Source of the DNA: Marasmius tenuissimus
Taxonomy: Eukaryota > Basidiomycota > Agaricomycetes > Agaricales > Marasmiaceae
DNA: 64,000 bases
NCBI GenBank assembly: GCA_029532415.1
Contig: JAQOTA010000053.1
Location: forward strand, 3,906,001-3,970,000
Direction: 5' to 3'
Positions within the stretch are counted from its first letter, which is position 1, and each line of letters starts with the position of its first letter. Of this stretch, positions 51,318-62,926 are shown one piece after another. Below the pieces are notes generated by a model. The model had not been told where the DNA came from, searched no databases, and worked only from the letters and a program-made list of their open reading frames with translations. A program made the position numbers and the translations under genes.

Positions 51318-54300
51318 GTTTGCTAGGCAGAGTGTGAGGCGCTGGACGAGGAGGGTGGTGTCGGTTGGGAGCTGGAGAGTGCGAGCGTATCTGACTTAAT
51401 ATGAAGGGGCCGCGAGGGTAAGGAGGGAAGTCATGTCGTCAGCCTTTAAGCACCGGTTCCTATATCTAAAAAAGATGAAGGTGGCCTGGGTTCAGAAACA
51501 TAACTCCGTTGGCTATATCTTGACATTAAACTTTAATTTTCCAGACACACACGGCATGGAACAGACTCGACCATGTATTCCTCGGTCAAGGTCTTCGGAG
51601 TGGCTAGCGTAGCCCAAATCCGAGTCAAAGAGTATCCCATGTACGATGCCAGGGGCTAACACGGTAGCCAAAACGCGAAAAAGATTGGCGACGGATAGAT
51701 AGAATGGTGGATCGAAGTAAGAAGCCCGTCCAGAGAAGGATAGCAGACTCACACGTAGAACAGGAGGATCTGGTAAGATCCACCGAAATGAGAACTATCA
51801 GATGTATGTTGGTGGAAATCGGACCCTTGATGCGTCCAACAATGAGTAGATTCCCATGCTGGATATCATGTGTGCTTTGGAGAACTATTGGGACCGCCGC
51901 ATTAGAACACAGCTGAGTATGAATATTGGAAATGAACGTGGAAGGCACACCTTTCCGAGGGTCACAATGAGCGCTATTCCAACACCAGCACGGACGAGTA
52001 GCGGAGAGGTTGTACAGCTGCTGCGAGGAGATGCGACCGACAGCTAAAGCGCTCGTCGAGAACAGTTGCATTCTCTTAGATAAATTTGGCAAAGACCTCC
52101 AATCTCTTGAGATCTGATAGACTAGTACCTGTGAGAGAATACGGATGAGATCCCGCTCAGATCTGACAAGTGAGCAAACGACGCACCAAGGCCGATAGGA
52201 TTAAATAACATAAGGGATTCCTTAAAAGCCTGGCAAATGACCTCCTCGACAGCGCTATTGAGACAGGTCATACACTCGATGCCAGAAGATTGACTCGCTT
52301 GGCAGTGACTCAAAAGGTGATGTCGACGTGCTTTCTTCGGACATATCTGTGCCACAGCCAGAAACGACACTGCCGGAAGTTCCATAATGATACCAATGGA
52401 CCGGCAGAGCGTCGGGAAACAGGAGACTGCTGGTAGCGAAAACCAGAGGTCCACCCGGTTTCCACAGAACTTTCCCAGAGATGGATATCTGCAAAAGTAA
52501 TAATGGAAGCCAAACTATAACCACGCCAAAGCTGAACAGTGCCGCAGTTATGGCAGATCTTCTGCTGAAAATCAAATTACTACAAAGGCGAACTTTGGCC
52601 AAGTCAATGCCTGCGCAATGGTGTACCCTTATACATAGGGGGAATGGGGTCAAAAGGGGCCACTATGTTCCCTCTGCTGGTGCCGGGCGCATTTACCTCA
52701 ACGAGGGACACACAGCCGAAACAGAACAGAACAGAATGCCAGGCTGAGGATGGCTGACGTTGACGCGGTTCTGTTGTAAGGTTGCACGGTCACGAGCATT
52801 TGCCAGCCACGCCATTAAACATTTGTTAAAATTAGAACTCCGCAAAAACGCGCGTCGCGTCTCATCACGACTTGTTGATCAGCCATCATCATCCATTTCC
52901 CAGGCAACAGCACTCTAGGTTCTTGAAAGACCACACATCCTTCATGATGAAACGTGGCCATTGGCTCATGCTTCATCTCGCCTTCGTATCCTCGGCAAGA
53001 CTTCCAGTCCTGAAACTCCACTTTTCCGCAGCTCGGGCCTTGGCCGTTGGGCTGTTGTGTGTTTGGAGGGTCTCAGATATACGGTGCGACACATCTCGAA
53101 GAGAGCGCCTTCCTCTCCCTTTTCTGTGAATCGGCGGCTGTATAAGCCATACCATCTGAAGCCTCAGCTGGGAGTCTTTATCTTTCCAGATCTCCCTGGG
53201 AATTTGGCAGAACTTGGTTCCATTGTGCATAAAGTTCCTTTTGGGCAATTTGATGAATTATGACAACTGACTCTCGTGCGAGTGTAGATTCGTGACAAGA
53301 TCCCATCCACTTGGATGTCCCTTTACTTACCGTTCATCCCGGATGAATGAACGTCGAGGTCTTGAACGGCAGGATTGGGGCTAGCAATCATACTGCGTAC
53401 GCCCGTGATTGCGTTCACTACTGGATATGTACTAGCTGGCTTACTACGTTTTTGTTCTTGATCGTGTCGCTTGGAAAGCCCCTATCATCTCGAAACCTTC
53501 TGCGGCAACCCCGTTCGAGCCCTGTTCTATCCAGTCCCCGGCTCTGATCGCGTCCCTTGTCACCTTTCGAGCCTTGGATCACATCTGATCTGCTGCGACG
53601 TCGTACGGCTCATCACACAGATGTTGAGTGTCTTGACGTCCTCACTGTCCGCGAGACTATTCTCTATTGCTTTTTAGTCTATCAGTTACTCGAAGTCGCT
53701 CTCCGGTACCCGTTACCACTCTATCGCTCACCCTGTTGCTCCTCATTTACCGAAATTCACCTCCGTTAGGCCCATCTCCCACCTTCTAACCTCTTCCAGT
53801 CCGAGGTACAACAAGAGGTTGTTAGCGGACAACAGAATGTTGCAAGTCCCGCAGCTTATGCCGTGCTTTGGGAGGGCTTGCATCAAAAAATAGTCTACCC
53901 ACCCGTCTATATGCTGATTCTCGCAGAATACAGTGGTAGAACCCTGTAGTACCCGTCCTTTCGTCATGTAACGTCCGATATGACGATGGACAAGAGGATT
54001 CGAGGCAAATGCTTACTGATACTAGCGCTTCAACTGCCAGGGCATCTCCGGGGGCCACTCAAATCAATCGAGCATCTCCCTGCGACTTCTACATATGACG
54101 CAGTACTGGACAGGGCGCGCCGAACTGGGTCCTAGAACCTGTGGATGTGGGGTCGCCATTATATGGGTGGGTCAGTTTATTCCGATGACGATAGCACAGA
54201 TTTTGATGAATTTAATTATCGTTTCGGAGGTCCGTCGAGCTCGAGGAACAACGAATGACAGTACCACGCGTTTGAAGGACATAGGATTCTCCAAGGCCCA

Positions 54301-55416
54301 CAGAGACCACCCTCCCGGGCGGGTGGTCCATGTGGTCGGTGGCTGAACGAGATTCACCCTGATTCACCTGGATCACTCAAAAGTCGCTCACAGCTTTTAT
54401 TCAATAGCCGATTCAGGCGTGCAAATGGTGAACGGTTCGATCGGTAGTCACACTAACCCAACTAGCGTCAAGCTTTCAAACTCGCGAGCATACTTTCTGT
54501 CCTGTCATATCGAAGAATCTTCGCCAGCTGACCTTGGACCTGTCTACCGCGGTCCGATGATAGCAGCATGATAGCCATCTCCGTGTGCAAGAACTATTCA
54601 TGAATGTCTGGGACGATTCTGATGTAAGTCCGCCAAGCCTACGTGGGCAGACTGACTTACATCCAAGGAACACCAAGGCACAAACATTCTAAACCTCCTG
54701 TCGGACGCAATCGCTATGAGTCGGTAAAGGAGACTTCAAGGTCGCTAAGGACATATTTCAGGATCGAAAAAGGCACGCAGGGGTTATGTGTACTTCTCCC
54801 GCCGGTGAGTGAATGTCTCATGTTCTGGAAGGAACTCAACAAACGGGACTAGATGATGACGACCTGGACCGGTACCACCCAACGCCGTTTGGGGTTATAC
54901 CTGGTTATACCCTGTTATACCTTCCCACATTGTGCGAAAACTCGCAAGCATTGGACTCCGGAAGACTGGAAAGCGGGGACTACAGTACGTTGAACCGGGC
55001 GGAATTTGCCCTTGCAACGAAAGCTGTACAGATATAAATAACATTAATCCCCGAAACGAGGGTACTCACAACGTGCTGAATGTATCGAGCAACGCGAAAA
55101 CGTCAACACTATTCACACGTTTGCCGTACAGACTCAAAGCAGCCAATCTGTAGTCAAGTCGAGGCGGATGCCAAAAATTCAGAATCCTAGCCAGGCACAA
55201 ATAGGTCGGATGAATCTTGAAGCTGATAAATTCAATTCCCACCCAAAAACTCTCGGCGGCTAAGAGCTTTTTCCAGGGCACCTTCCTTTTTTAGATATGC
55301 CTGGCTTGGCCTGGCAGGTCTGGCAAAGGTCCATGATTTCATATAAAGCGGCATCGGGAGTGTGCCTGTTACCAACCTCATTGCCCCCCTCCCTCGACCA
55401 TTCCCCTTGTCTCCCA
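51318..55416. other. 4.1-kb region with no secure gene
   Basis: A minus-strand frame at 52255-52653 contains a strongly hydrophobic segment (ITAALFSFGVVIVWLPLLLL), and the frame at 52122-52454 could be its next exon. Another hydrophobic minus-strand stretch lies near 51625-52092. Together these may be exons of a membrane protein, but I could not chain them or name a family. Plus-strand frames at 52872-53263 and 53347-53769 show no motifs. The last 150 nt form the promoter of the repeat-peptide gene. Confidence 0.35.
55342..55347 (+). promoter_or_regulatory. TATA box and pyrimidine-rich leader of the repeat-peptide gene
   Basis: TATAAA 70 nt upstream of the ATG at 55417. The leader just before the ATG (55380-55415) is almost entirely C and T, as in strongly expressed filamentous-fungal genes. 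This supports the annotated start and suggests high expression. Confidence 0.6.
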
Positions 55417-56144
55417 ATGCTCCTCAATTCGTGTTTTGTCGTCCTTGCTCTGTCTTTGGCGGCTTTTGCTGCCCCGATCGTGAGTCTCATGTTGTTTCTG
55501 TGCACACACCCTTTCCTAACACAGCGTTACAGGATAACAGCGCAGTGGTCGTTGCCAGGGCGGTCGAAATTGCGAGAGATGAAGTAGAAGTGAGTTGCAG
55601 AGTTCGAAATAATGGGCAAAGCGTTCTGACGACTCTGCTAGGCTCGAGAACCAGGACCTCCCTTCACCGCGAGCTGGAAAAGGAAGGCCGCTCTCGATGT
55701 GCGTAGCTTCATGTTTTTTGACCCGACTTCGCACTAACGTCACCACCCTCTTAGGCGAGATCGTTGAGCGACTCAAAACGCGAGCCTGAGCCTGGTTCAC
55801 CACACGCTGTTACCTGGCGAGAAGCGGAACCCGAAGCAGCACCAGCACCACCTCATGCAGTTACCTGGAGAAAGCGTGAAGCCGAAGCCGAGCCAGGACC
55901 TCCTCACGCTGTCACCTGGAAAAAGCGGGAAGCAGAGGCAGAGGCAGCGCCCCCTCACGCAGTTACCTGGAAGCGAGAGGCAGAGGCAGCGCCTCCCCAT
56001 GCAGTCACCTGGAAACGAGAGGCGGAAGCAGCACCTCCTCACGCAGTCACATGGAAACGAGAGGCAGAGGCGGCACCACCTCACGCAGTTACCTGGAAGA
56101 AACGTGAAGCAGAGCCCGTAGGACCCCATCAGGTTACCTGGTAA
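55417..56144 (+). CDS. Kex2-processed repeat-peptide precursor (alpha-factor-like architecture)
   Basis: Predicted 188-residue secreted precursor of short peptides. Exons 55417-55479, 55533-55589, 55642-55698 and 55755-56144; all three introns are phase 0 with GT-AG ends. Exon 1 is a signal peptide (MLLNSCFVVLALSLAAFAAPI). Exon 2 is a 19-residue pro-segment. Exon 3 holds a degenerate unit (PGPPFTASW followed by KR). Exon 4 holds eight units: seven end in PHAVTW, and the last, PHQVTW, is the C-terminus. Most units are followed by KR, KKR or RKR (Kex2-type sites) and then EAEA, EAE or EAEAEA (trimmed by Ste13-type dipeptidyl aminopeptidase in yeast). The first full unit is followed by a single Arg (WREAEPEA). 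This is the layout of Saccharomyces alpha-factor precursors and of fungal KEP proteins. There is no C-terminal CaaX, unlike known basidiomycete pheromones. Function of the peptide unknown; signalling peptide or RiPP precursor are the main options. Confidence 0.85.
55800..56141 (+). repeat. Eight-unit coding repeat (PHAVTW units)
   Basis: PHAVTW-type hexapeptides begin at 55800, 55851, 55902, 55953, 55995, 56037, 56079 and 56124. The period is 51 bp for the first three steps, 42 bp for the next three and 45 bp for the last. The 9-bp difference is one extra spacer dipeptide plus one basic residue. Codons for the invariant residues differ between units (CAC/CAT, GCT/GCA, GTT/GTC, ACC/ACA). Confidence 0.92.
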
Positions 56145-57954
56145 CCTCCGCCACCCTCCGCCTTTTCTGTTCTCTCTTCTCACGACCGCTGTTATTCGCT
56201 GTATCATACGGGTTCTCATTTCGGTGAACCTTCCCCTCCTTTGGCCTGTCTTTCTCGCTGCGTAGTTGCGGAAGAATGTACTCTTCGTGGAGGTTATCGG
56301 GTTCAGGATGTCGTATTTTTCTTGCTGATCGAGTCAATTCTCTGTACCCGCTGTTACGTTGGACACTTCACTCCTTTCTCTCATCGATATTGTTATCGCT
56401 GTATATTCGCTGTCATAGTAGTTTCTTGTGGGGTTTTTTCACAAATTAATGGCAATCTCGCACTGCGAGAATTTTGGGACTTAGATCTCCAAATGATCGA
56501 TGTTGGTGCGTCTGCACTTGGTTGTGGAACTTCCGGGCCTCAATGGGTCTCACTGCTTTCCCGGTTTCAAAGGGGTTGGGAACCGATCGACTTGTCGGGC
56601 TTGGTCTGTGACTGTCCATGACAGGACAGTCAACAGGTGCATGCAACATTACATGTAGCCTCCGATGTTCTACGGGCTTATACGTCCCGTATACATACAA
56701 TAAGGTGATCTTCATTCTTAATCGGCACGTTGGCTCACGTTGGCCTGACGGATAGGCAACTATACTGCAACTCGCTTGTACCCACCGCGTACCTAGGAAA
56801 CGTCGTCCGCCGGAGAGCTTGGATGCCGGCAAGAAGTCTCGTCAACCGAAGGCAAAGAATGTCAAGAGGTCTGAGGTATATTCACTGCCTTTCCAGAGTC
56901 GACTGGGCTCAGGTTATCGGAGAACCCAAGCGGATCACTGTGTACTTGCCTCCAGACTGAGCTACCATGGTTTCTTGTATACTCGGATTACTCGGGCGTG
57001 AAAAATCACCCCCCGTTAGCAGCTACTGTGTCAATGGCAATATTTAACGTTGTGAATGCCCGTGCATCCATATCGACCCTTGTATCAACCTATTCGCGAA
57101 TCTCGGTCCCGACCGAGTCGAAAGAGATGAACGACCTCGCCAATCGTGATTCGAATTCGCGCGGAGGGCAAATCTCCCCAAGGTACGAGACTGCGAAAGG
57201 ATCGCAACTTCTTATCGATGGACAATAGAAATGAGGAAACGACCCACTTTTCTGAGCTTGGACCGAAGATTCATTGTATTCGGCCGTTTTGTAGCACGTC
57301 CATGTAAGTACTTCAAGTCCACCTCGCGTCCCGGTTGACGGGAGACTGGGCTGAAGACACCATCATGCGCTACTACGCGTCAAAGTAGAGGCTTGAGAAG
57401 CCCAAGTGTTTCGGTCCCGGATACACAAGTTCCTGGGACGAGCAGACGCCCTACGTCGCGTAGATCTGGGACCGGCTCCAACAGGTGCGGAGGTCCATCA
57501 GGGCTTAAGGACCTCCAGGAACAGGTACGATAGTACGATGACCCTTTGCAGGTTTTTGGCGGTCTTGAAGTGACCTCTAATGTACGAGAAGTAGTAGTGA
57601 TCCCCGTAGCCCTGGCATACAGGCTCAAAGACATGGTGGATCGATTAAGGAAGAGTTTTGTCTGACTGTTCACTCTACAGGACAGTTTCGTGAATCCAAA
57701 TACTTCGTAAAGAAAGACAGAAAAAGACGGACTAGTATGGCCGCTTTCCACATACAGCCAGTCCTACGAGGACCGGAGATAGAAACGCCGATAGTCTGGG
57801 ACTGAAGGTGAAAACTTGAACTTGGATTGCGTTCAAACTTCAAACGGCCGGCAAAGTCCGAGCGAGATTCCCAAGGGTATACAAAGGCCAAAAATACATT
57901 CTAATGGTCACTTATACACAAAAGCACCCTCAAACATAGGCACTATTTTTGCCA
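56145..57954. other. Convergent intergenic region between the peptide precursor and DUF6534 genes
   Basis: Contains the precursor's 3' UTR. Frames at 56241-56621, 56446-56832 and 57380-57751 lack recognisable motifs. No DUF3328-like oxidase, methyltransferase or peptidase that would modify the peptide was seen here. Confidence 0.45.
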
Positions 57955-60232
57955 CTAATACGCCGCTCCTACTTGTGAATTCCCATGGCCATTACTTCGC
58001 GCGTCGGACGTTATAGATTCCTCGTCCATATGCCTCTTCACTACAGTTTGCACAGAAATTCCCATACTTGACGAGGTATCAGCGCTCTAGCAGAGCAAAG
58101 CGGGAGTAACAATCGTCAGCTTCCATCGGAACAAATTATATGCAATGAAACGTCAAACGACAACTCACCTTTTCAACTGCCGTCGGCTCGGAATACTGTT
58201 GGCTTGTGTTGAAGTTGAAGCTGGTAAATCGGGGCATGTCCGAGAGATGGATAGATTTAGGATCGTCCACTGTTGCACGGAGACCTTCCCGCGCGTTAAG
58301 AGTTGCGAGGTACGAGTTGAGGTATACTAGTATGATAGTGTCGATCGGGATTAGCATACATTCCTTTCCTACACGAGCACACGGAGGAGCTCCATGGTCT
58401 CATCAAATGATTACACTCACGTTTGCTTAGTAGAAGGTAGAAGCCTACAATCAACGGAGCGGTTAGACCATGCGTTCAACTTCGGATGAACAGAAGATGG
58501 AGAAACCCACCGAGGAAGATGAAGTTGTGTGGCATGACAATATAGAATATCATTCCCAGGCTAGCGTCCACCCTAGAAACCAACGGGACCGTCCTCGTCG
58601 TTAGCGTTTGAAAGCGGATGTCTATGTTGGTCTCAGGTACTCACGCTACTATGAGACCTGTATTGATGGTGTAGGTCATCAAAATATTGATGAGCGTATC
58701 AGTTCTGGAAAATTTTGACTGGGTAAATGATTGAGACCGAGGCGAAAAAACTCGTTGTGGTACCTGTTGAACCCGGTTCTTGACCTTCTGAGCAGATAAC
58801 AGAGTATGATGGCAACAAGAAGATCGCTCGTCGTGCCGGCGGCGAAATTCAGGTATAACAGACTCTGTGCGACCAAAGGGACCTGTTCAGCGGAAACATC
58901 ACGAGCGTTAGAATGGAGAACCCCCCACCGAGACTGTATCAAGCTCGGCATATGTTGCCAATCCGAAGCTGCGGGAGAAAGCAACGTAAGTAAGAGGTAC
59001 TCGCGAGGGAATGCCGGGGAAATTCTACGAACGCCTTCACGGTAATAACTGAGTTCAAGTGCCACAATGTTCAGTAAGGAATTTGGTGACGAGTGGCGTT
59101 GACCATGGGACTTACCAATACCAACAACTGGAAGGGCGCGTGAAGAACAAGGCGTCAGCCATCAAGGGTGAGATGTGGAGGTGGCTAAAAGGACCATACC
59201 GAGGTCTGTTAGGGAGACGGCAAGCTGGGTGCCAATGCCATTGATGTCAGTCGCCGCATCATGAATCATTCATTTCGGGAGGGATGCTCACAACGCCCAA
59301 AGTCATTGGGATATTTCCGCCACTCACTGGAAAAAAGGTTCAGGACGTGTGTTTCCATGGAAGAAGGGGAAGACCTACGTCGGTATGCACGTCGTGCGAA
59401 CATACTAAACATGGAACGTTTTTCAGCTGGCTATTACATGAGAAGGAACCCGCACACACACACCTCCGTATGATGAAGTTAGATATGGACTAGGGGATTT
59501 GAGCGGACTCAGTGAAATAACACGCCGAGACACCCTCCAGAGACCTACCGTAATGGCCACATGAATCTGATGGAAAAAGAAGTTGTTATTCATCTCCCAA
59601 ATGACGGCTTTTATGGGGATTGAAGGCTCACAAGTACACTCCTACCATGCAGAGAACATAACATGGAGTGATCGGTAAGTTTTCCATGAAAACCAGGATG
59701 AGGGCACTTACCAGATTGGTAAAGCTATAGCTATTGGGTTGGCATAGTTGGATACGAGATAGAAGTAAAGAATGTGGCTGTTGAGGATTGTGTCGAACGT
59801 GTCGAGAACCCTGAAGTAGGATGAGAACGCTGCAAGCAATGGGCTTCGTTGAATGTTGTTCACCAAAGAAACGCAATCTGAAGAGTAGAAGCCAAGGGGG
59901 ATCAGACGTCAGTCGCTTGCATAGAGGACTCGTACGCACCAAAGACTTGAAGAGACCCTTGTCCCTTGAGCTGTGTCGACGAAAGTAGCTGAACGTCTGA
60001 ACGCAAGTAACCCCCCACAGTCTGGTCAAGAGAAGATGCCGATTCTTCAGTTCCGATCACAAAACTTTTGAATGCGAGCCAAAGATACTGACGCGGTAGC
60101 AGCAAGTCCACCCACTAAGAGCGCGCCCAGGGTGTTGTCGAAACTGTTTGGGAGCAACACAGCGAGAGGATTGCTCGCCGCCGGATCGCTTGCTCCACCT
60201 GGACCGGGTGTCGAAAGAGCCTGAGGCGCCAT
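57955..60232 (-). CDS. DUF6534-family multi-pass membrane protein
   Basis: Agaricomycete integral membrane protein of unknown function, roughly seven membrane segments. ATG at 60230-60232 (MAPQALSTPGPGGASD). Exon 1 holds FDNTLGALLVGGLAATA, joined by an intron to LWGVTCVQTFSYFRRHSSRD, the family hallmark. Then VLDTFDTILNSHILYFYLVS with NYANPIAIALPIW, QVPLVAQSLLYLNFAAGTTS with DLLVAIILCYLLRRSRTGFN, and RTDTLINILMTYTINTGLIV. The ending VYLNSYLATLNAREGLRA is also a hallmark. The cytosolic tail continues through SIHLSDMPRFTSFNFN and, after a last intron, VVKRHMDEESITSDARSNGH, ending at a TAG at 57955. About ten introns, intact. It is the nearest secure gene to the repeat-peptide precursor, tail to tail, 1.8 kb apart. 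It lacks STE3-type receptor motifs. Confidence 0.87.
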
Positions 60233-61093
60233 CGTCGAAGGGGGGAGGGGACAGGAAGAGTGTGATCGAACCCGGCTAACCCTTTCAATACTTATAATGA
60301 ACCTGAATACAAAAGGTTAAGGTAATTAAGGGTCTAAAAGGACCGGAGAACTCCCGCGTAGTCATCAGGGAGTAAATGTCCCGCCACCACGTCGAGATTC
60401 TGGTGCTGGGAACGATTTCATAAAATGGAGGCCGAAAGCTATCTTCACATTGCGTGGGCCCATTGGACATGTGGATGCGTGTAAGTCGGGCAAAAAGAGG
60501 CGAAGAGAACTCGCCAAATCTAGAGAGCACGGGATCTTTCCCGATCATGTACTTGGTAGAGGGTTATCCGAGTTTGCGACTTGCGCAGTTCACCGAACCG
60601 GCCAATGACGGAACATGGTCGATGTTCAGGCAAAAGATCAATCTGTCGACTGCTATCAGTGAGCTGTAGGACCGGGAATTCCCGTCAGAGGTTCAAAAGC
60701 ACAAGATCAAACCGAGGACAGGGAGGACGAGAATCATGAATGATGGTCATTCCTCTTGGATCGCGCGGCCCGCTATCGGTCGCGTTTTCCGTAAGTCTTG
60801 TCAATGCCTGAAGCCTTGTACTACAACTTGTAGGAACCAGGGGCCACCGCCATTGTTCATGATCAACGAAATGCTGCTGCTTTGCCCTGGGCGAAAACCA
60901 CGATGGCCACAATGACCAGCTGTGGAATTGTCCCTGCCGTTCACAGCCTCGGGAAGCAAAAACGGAGAATGACATATACCTATTGATGACCACGAGACCA
61001 CCCATCCTAATAATACGTGGTAATAGTCGGGTGACTCCCAACAATCATAACGCAGAAAACCACATTCCGACATCCTCTCCGCTACTCGCAACC
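60233..61093. other. Divergent intergenic region
   Basis: Promoter space of the DUF6534 and NAT genes. Frames at 60285-60548 and 60685-61044 are short and without motifs. Confidence 0.55.
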
Positions 61094-62306
61094 ATGACCG
61101 GAACACTTGCTGATGGACGATGGATCAAGAAGATGCCTTCTCCGTACTCGAAGACACAGGTATTAGATTGGCTTTCGTATATCGGCTACGATGTGACTCC
61201 GGCTGTTGAGAGCTTCGTCGAAAATGACACTTTCCCTGCAAACCTTGAGAATTTGACCGTCATTCAGCGTCTGCATCTCCTGGCCATAACATTTGAGAAT
61301 ACCTCGATGCACTAGTAGGTTGTCGCATCCATTCCGTGGTAACAAATTTGACGGAACCTGCCCCTACGGTCGACAGCTCGGCCAACCATACCATGGAAGT
61401 GGATCCTCAAGCCGTATTCCAACGCCTCATAAAGGACAAACAGGGGTCGTACTGCTTCGGAAAGGCAGGCCTTCTATTTGGAATGCTGAGGGTTTTGGGA
61501 TATCGGTGAGTAGACGTGTATGTCAACGTTCGAGCCACAAACAACTGACCCCACAACGACCCTTCAACCAGAGTCTATGCCGCCCAAGGCCGAATCAACA
61601 AGACCTTCATGAAACCAGGCGCTTCGCCCGAGTTCACCCCTCAACAGCATATGGTCCTTTTTGTCCAGCCGGTCCCAGAAAGCAACACAACATATCTCGT
61701 TGACGTCGGCTTTGGAGGAAGTGGGATCGTGCGGCCGATGCTACTCTCTGACGCGGATGACAACGTTGTCGATGGTGCGACGCCCACGGAGAAACATAGA
61801 TTGCGTAAAGGAGTGTTGCCAGGTTCAAGTACGGGTGAGTAAACGATGTCAAACGGTTATCGAATACTCGCTCACGAGCAGAAAAAGGGCAAATCGTTTG
61901 GAAACTCGAATGTCTTCACGTCAAAGAAAACAGGGTAGCCGAAGATGAAAGTAACTGGAAATGGCTGTTTTCATTCGATGAAGTTGAACGCTATCCGCAA
62001 GACATCGAATGTTCGAACTATTTTGTTTCGACATTTGGTTCTGGTACGATGTTTGCACACAACGTTGTATGCTTGAAGTATTTCTGGCTTGATGAAGAAC
62101 AGCTGCAGAAACCTAATGAGGAGAGGTTCCTCGGGTCAATATCTTTGCTGGGTGGAATGATTCGTCGTAACTTAGGGTCAAGAAGTGAGGTCGTGAAAGA
62201 ATTGAAGACAGAGGAGGAGAGAATCGAAGCGATTCGGGAATATTTCGGCATTGACGTGGACAAGAAGGGTACTGAGCATATCAGAGGCAGAGCGGCCGCT
62301 TTGTAG
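61094..62306 (+). CDS. Arylamine N-acetyltransferase (NAT)
   Basis: Acetyl- (or malonyl-) CoA-dependent N-acyltransferase of arylamines and hydrazines, cytosolic; in fungi linked to detoxifying plant-derived and microbial amines. ATG at 61094 (MTGTLADGRWIKKM). N-terminal part TQVLDWLSYIGYD, NLENLTVIQRLHLL, and FENTSMHY, with an intron inside the Tyr codon (about 61315-61376). Catalytic Cys in KDKQGSYCFGKAGLLFGML, His in PQQHMVLFVQPV, Asp in YLVDVGFGGSGIVRPM, so the Cys-His-Asp triad is complete. After an intron (61835-61881) comes EKGQIVWKLECLHVKENRVA, then NYFVSTFGSGTMFAHNVVC and a C-terminal helix ending RGRAAAL. About 330 residues, usual for fungal NATs. Usual RGG-x-C before the catalytic Cys is QGSYC here. 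Confidence 0.9.
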
Positions 62307-62926
62307 TCTGTTATATCCTGAACGAACCTATTAATGTAGATCACAGACAAACGCACCTGTAATGTTGATACTGATCACGTCTAAATCTCACCTTGAACAA
62401 GCAGCGCGAGGAAGAGGTATCGTGAGAACATCCTCGGCCATCCTTCGAATCGTTCCGATTCTTACTTTTCTCGAACTCAGGTGTACAAGATGCTTCGAAT
62501 GAATGCGTGTTCAATCTGACCATTGTGTAATGCATGCAGAGATATGCGAGACAAGTGCTATGGAGAGAGAGATTTAAAAGCGGCCAAATGGAGAGATGCA
62601 GGGGAAATTGCGCTAAAAACGGTGGACCAAGACCTCGAAAAAATATGCAAAAGAGCGACAGGTACGACCTCCAGAATCAACGTAGGCCGAGTTGGAAAGA
62701 ACGATAAATGATGAGAATAAAGAACGGAAAAGATTAAGAGACCTAATATTACAATTAACTAATGCCAGTTTTGCGCTCTACTAAAAAGAAAAGTCCGAGT
62801 TGTAGTAGCGTGTGATGTACACTGATTTTGCGGTAGATGAGTGAGAAGATGATGTCGCGGAGATGTTGAGGGAACCAAGATACGGGGGGGATAGAAAGTG
62901 GAGACAGGGCAAGAGAAAGGGAACGA
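62307..62926. other. Convergent intergenic region
   Basis: 3' flanks of the NAT and P450 genes; only a 62-codon frame without motifs. Confidence 0.6.

Noticed and set aside
55417..56144. Dikaritin (ustiloxin-type) RiPP precursor
   Set aside because: The architecture is compatible, but the repeated core has no Tyr and no DUF3328-type oxidase gene was found in the window; kept only as an alternative.
55797..56219. Long antisense open frame (140 codons) across the repeat gene
   Set aside because: It is a shadow of the repetitive plus-strand coding sequence; it has no signal peptide or splice support.
57955..60232. STE3-type pheromone receptor
   Set aside because: The recognisable motifs (VQTFSYFRR, RSRTGF, SYLATLNAR) are those of DUF6534 proteins, not of STE3 receptors.
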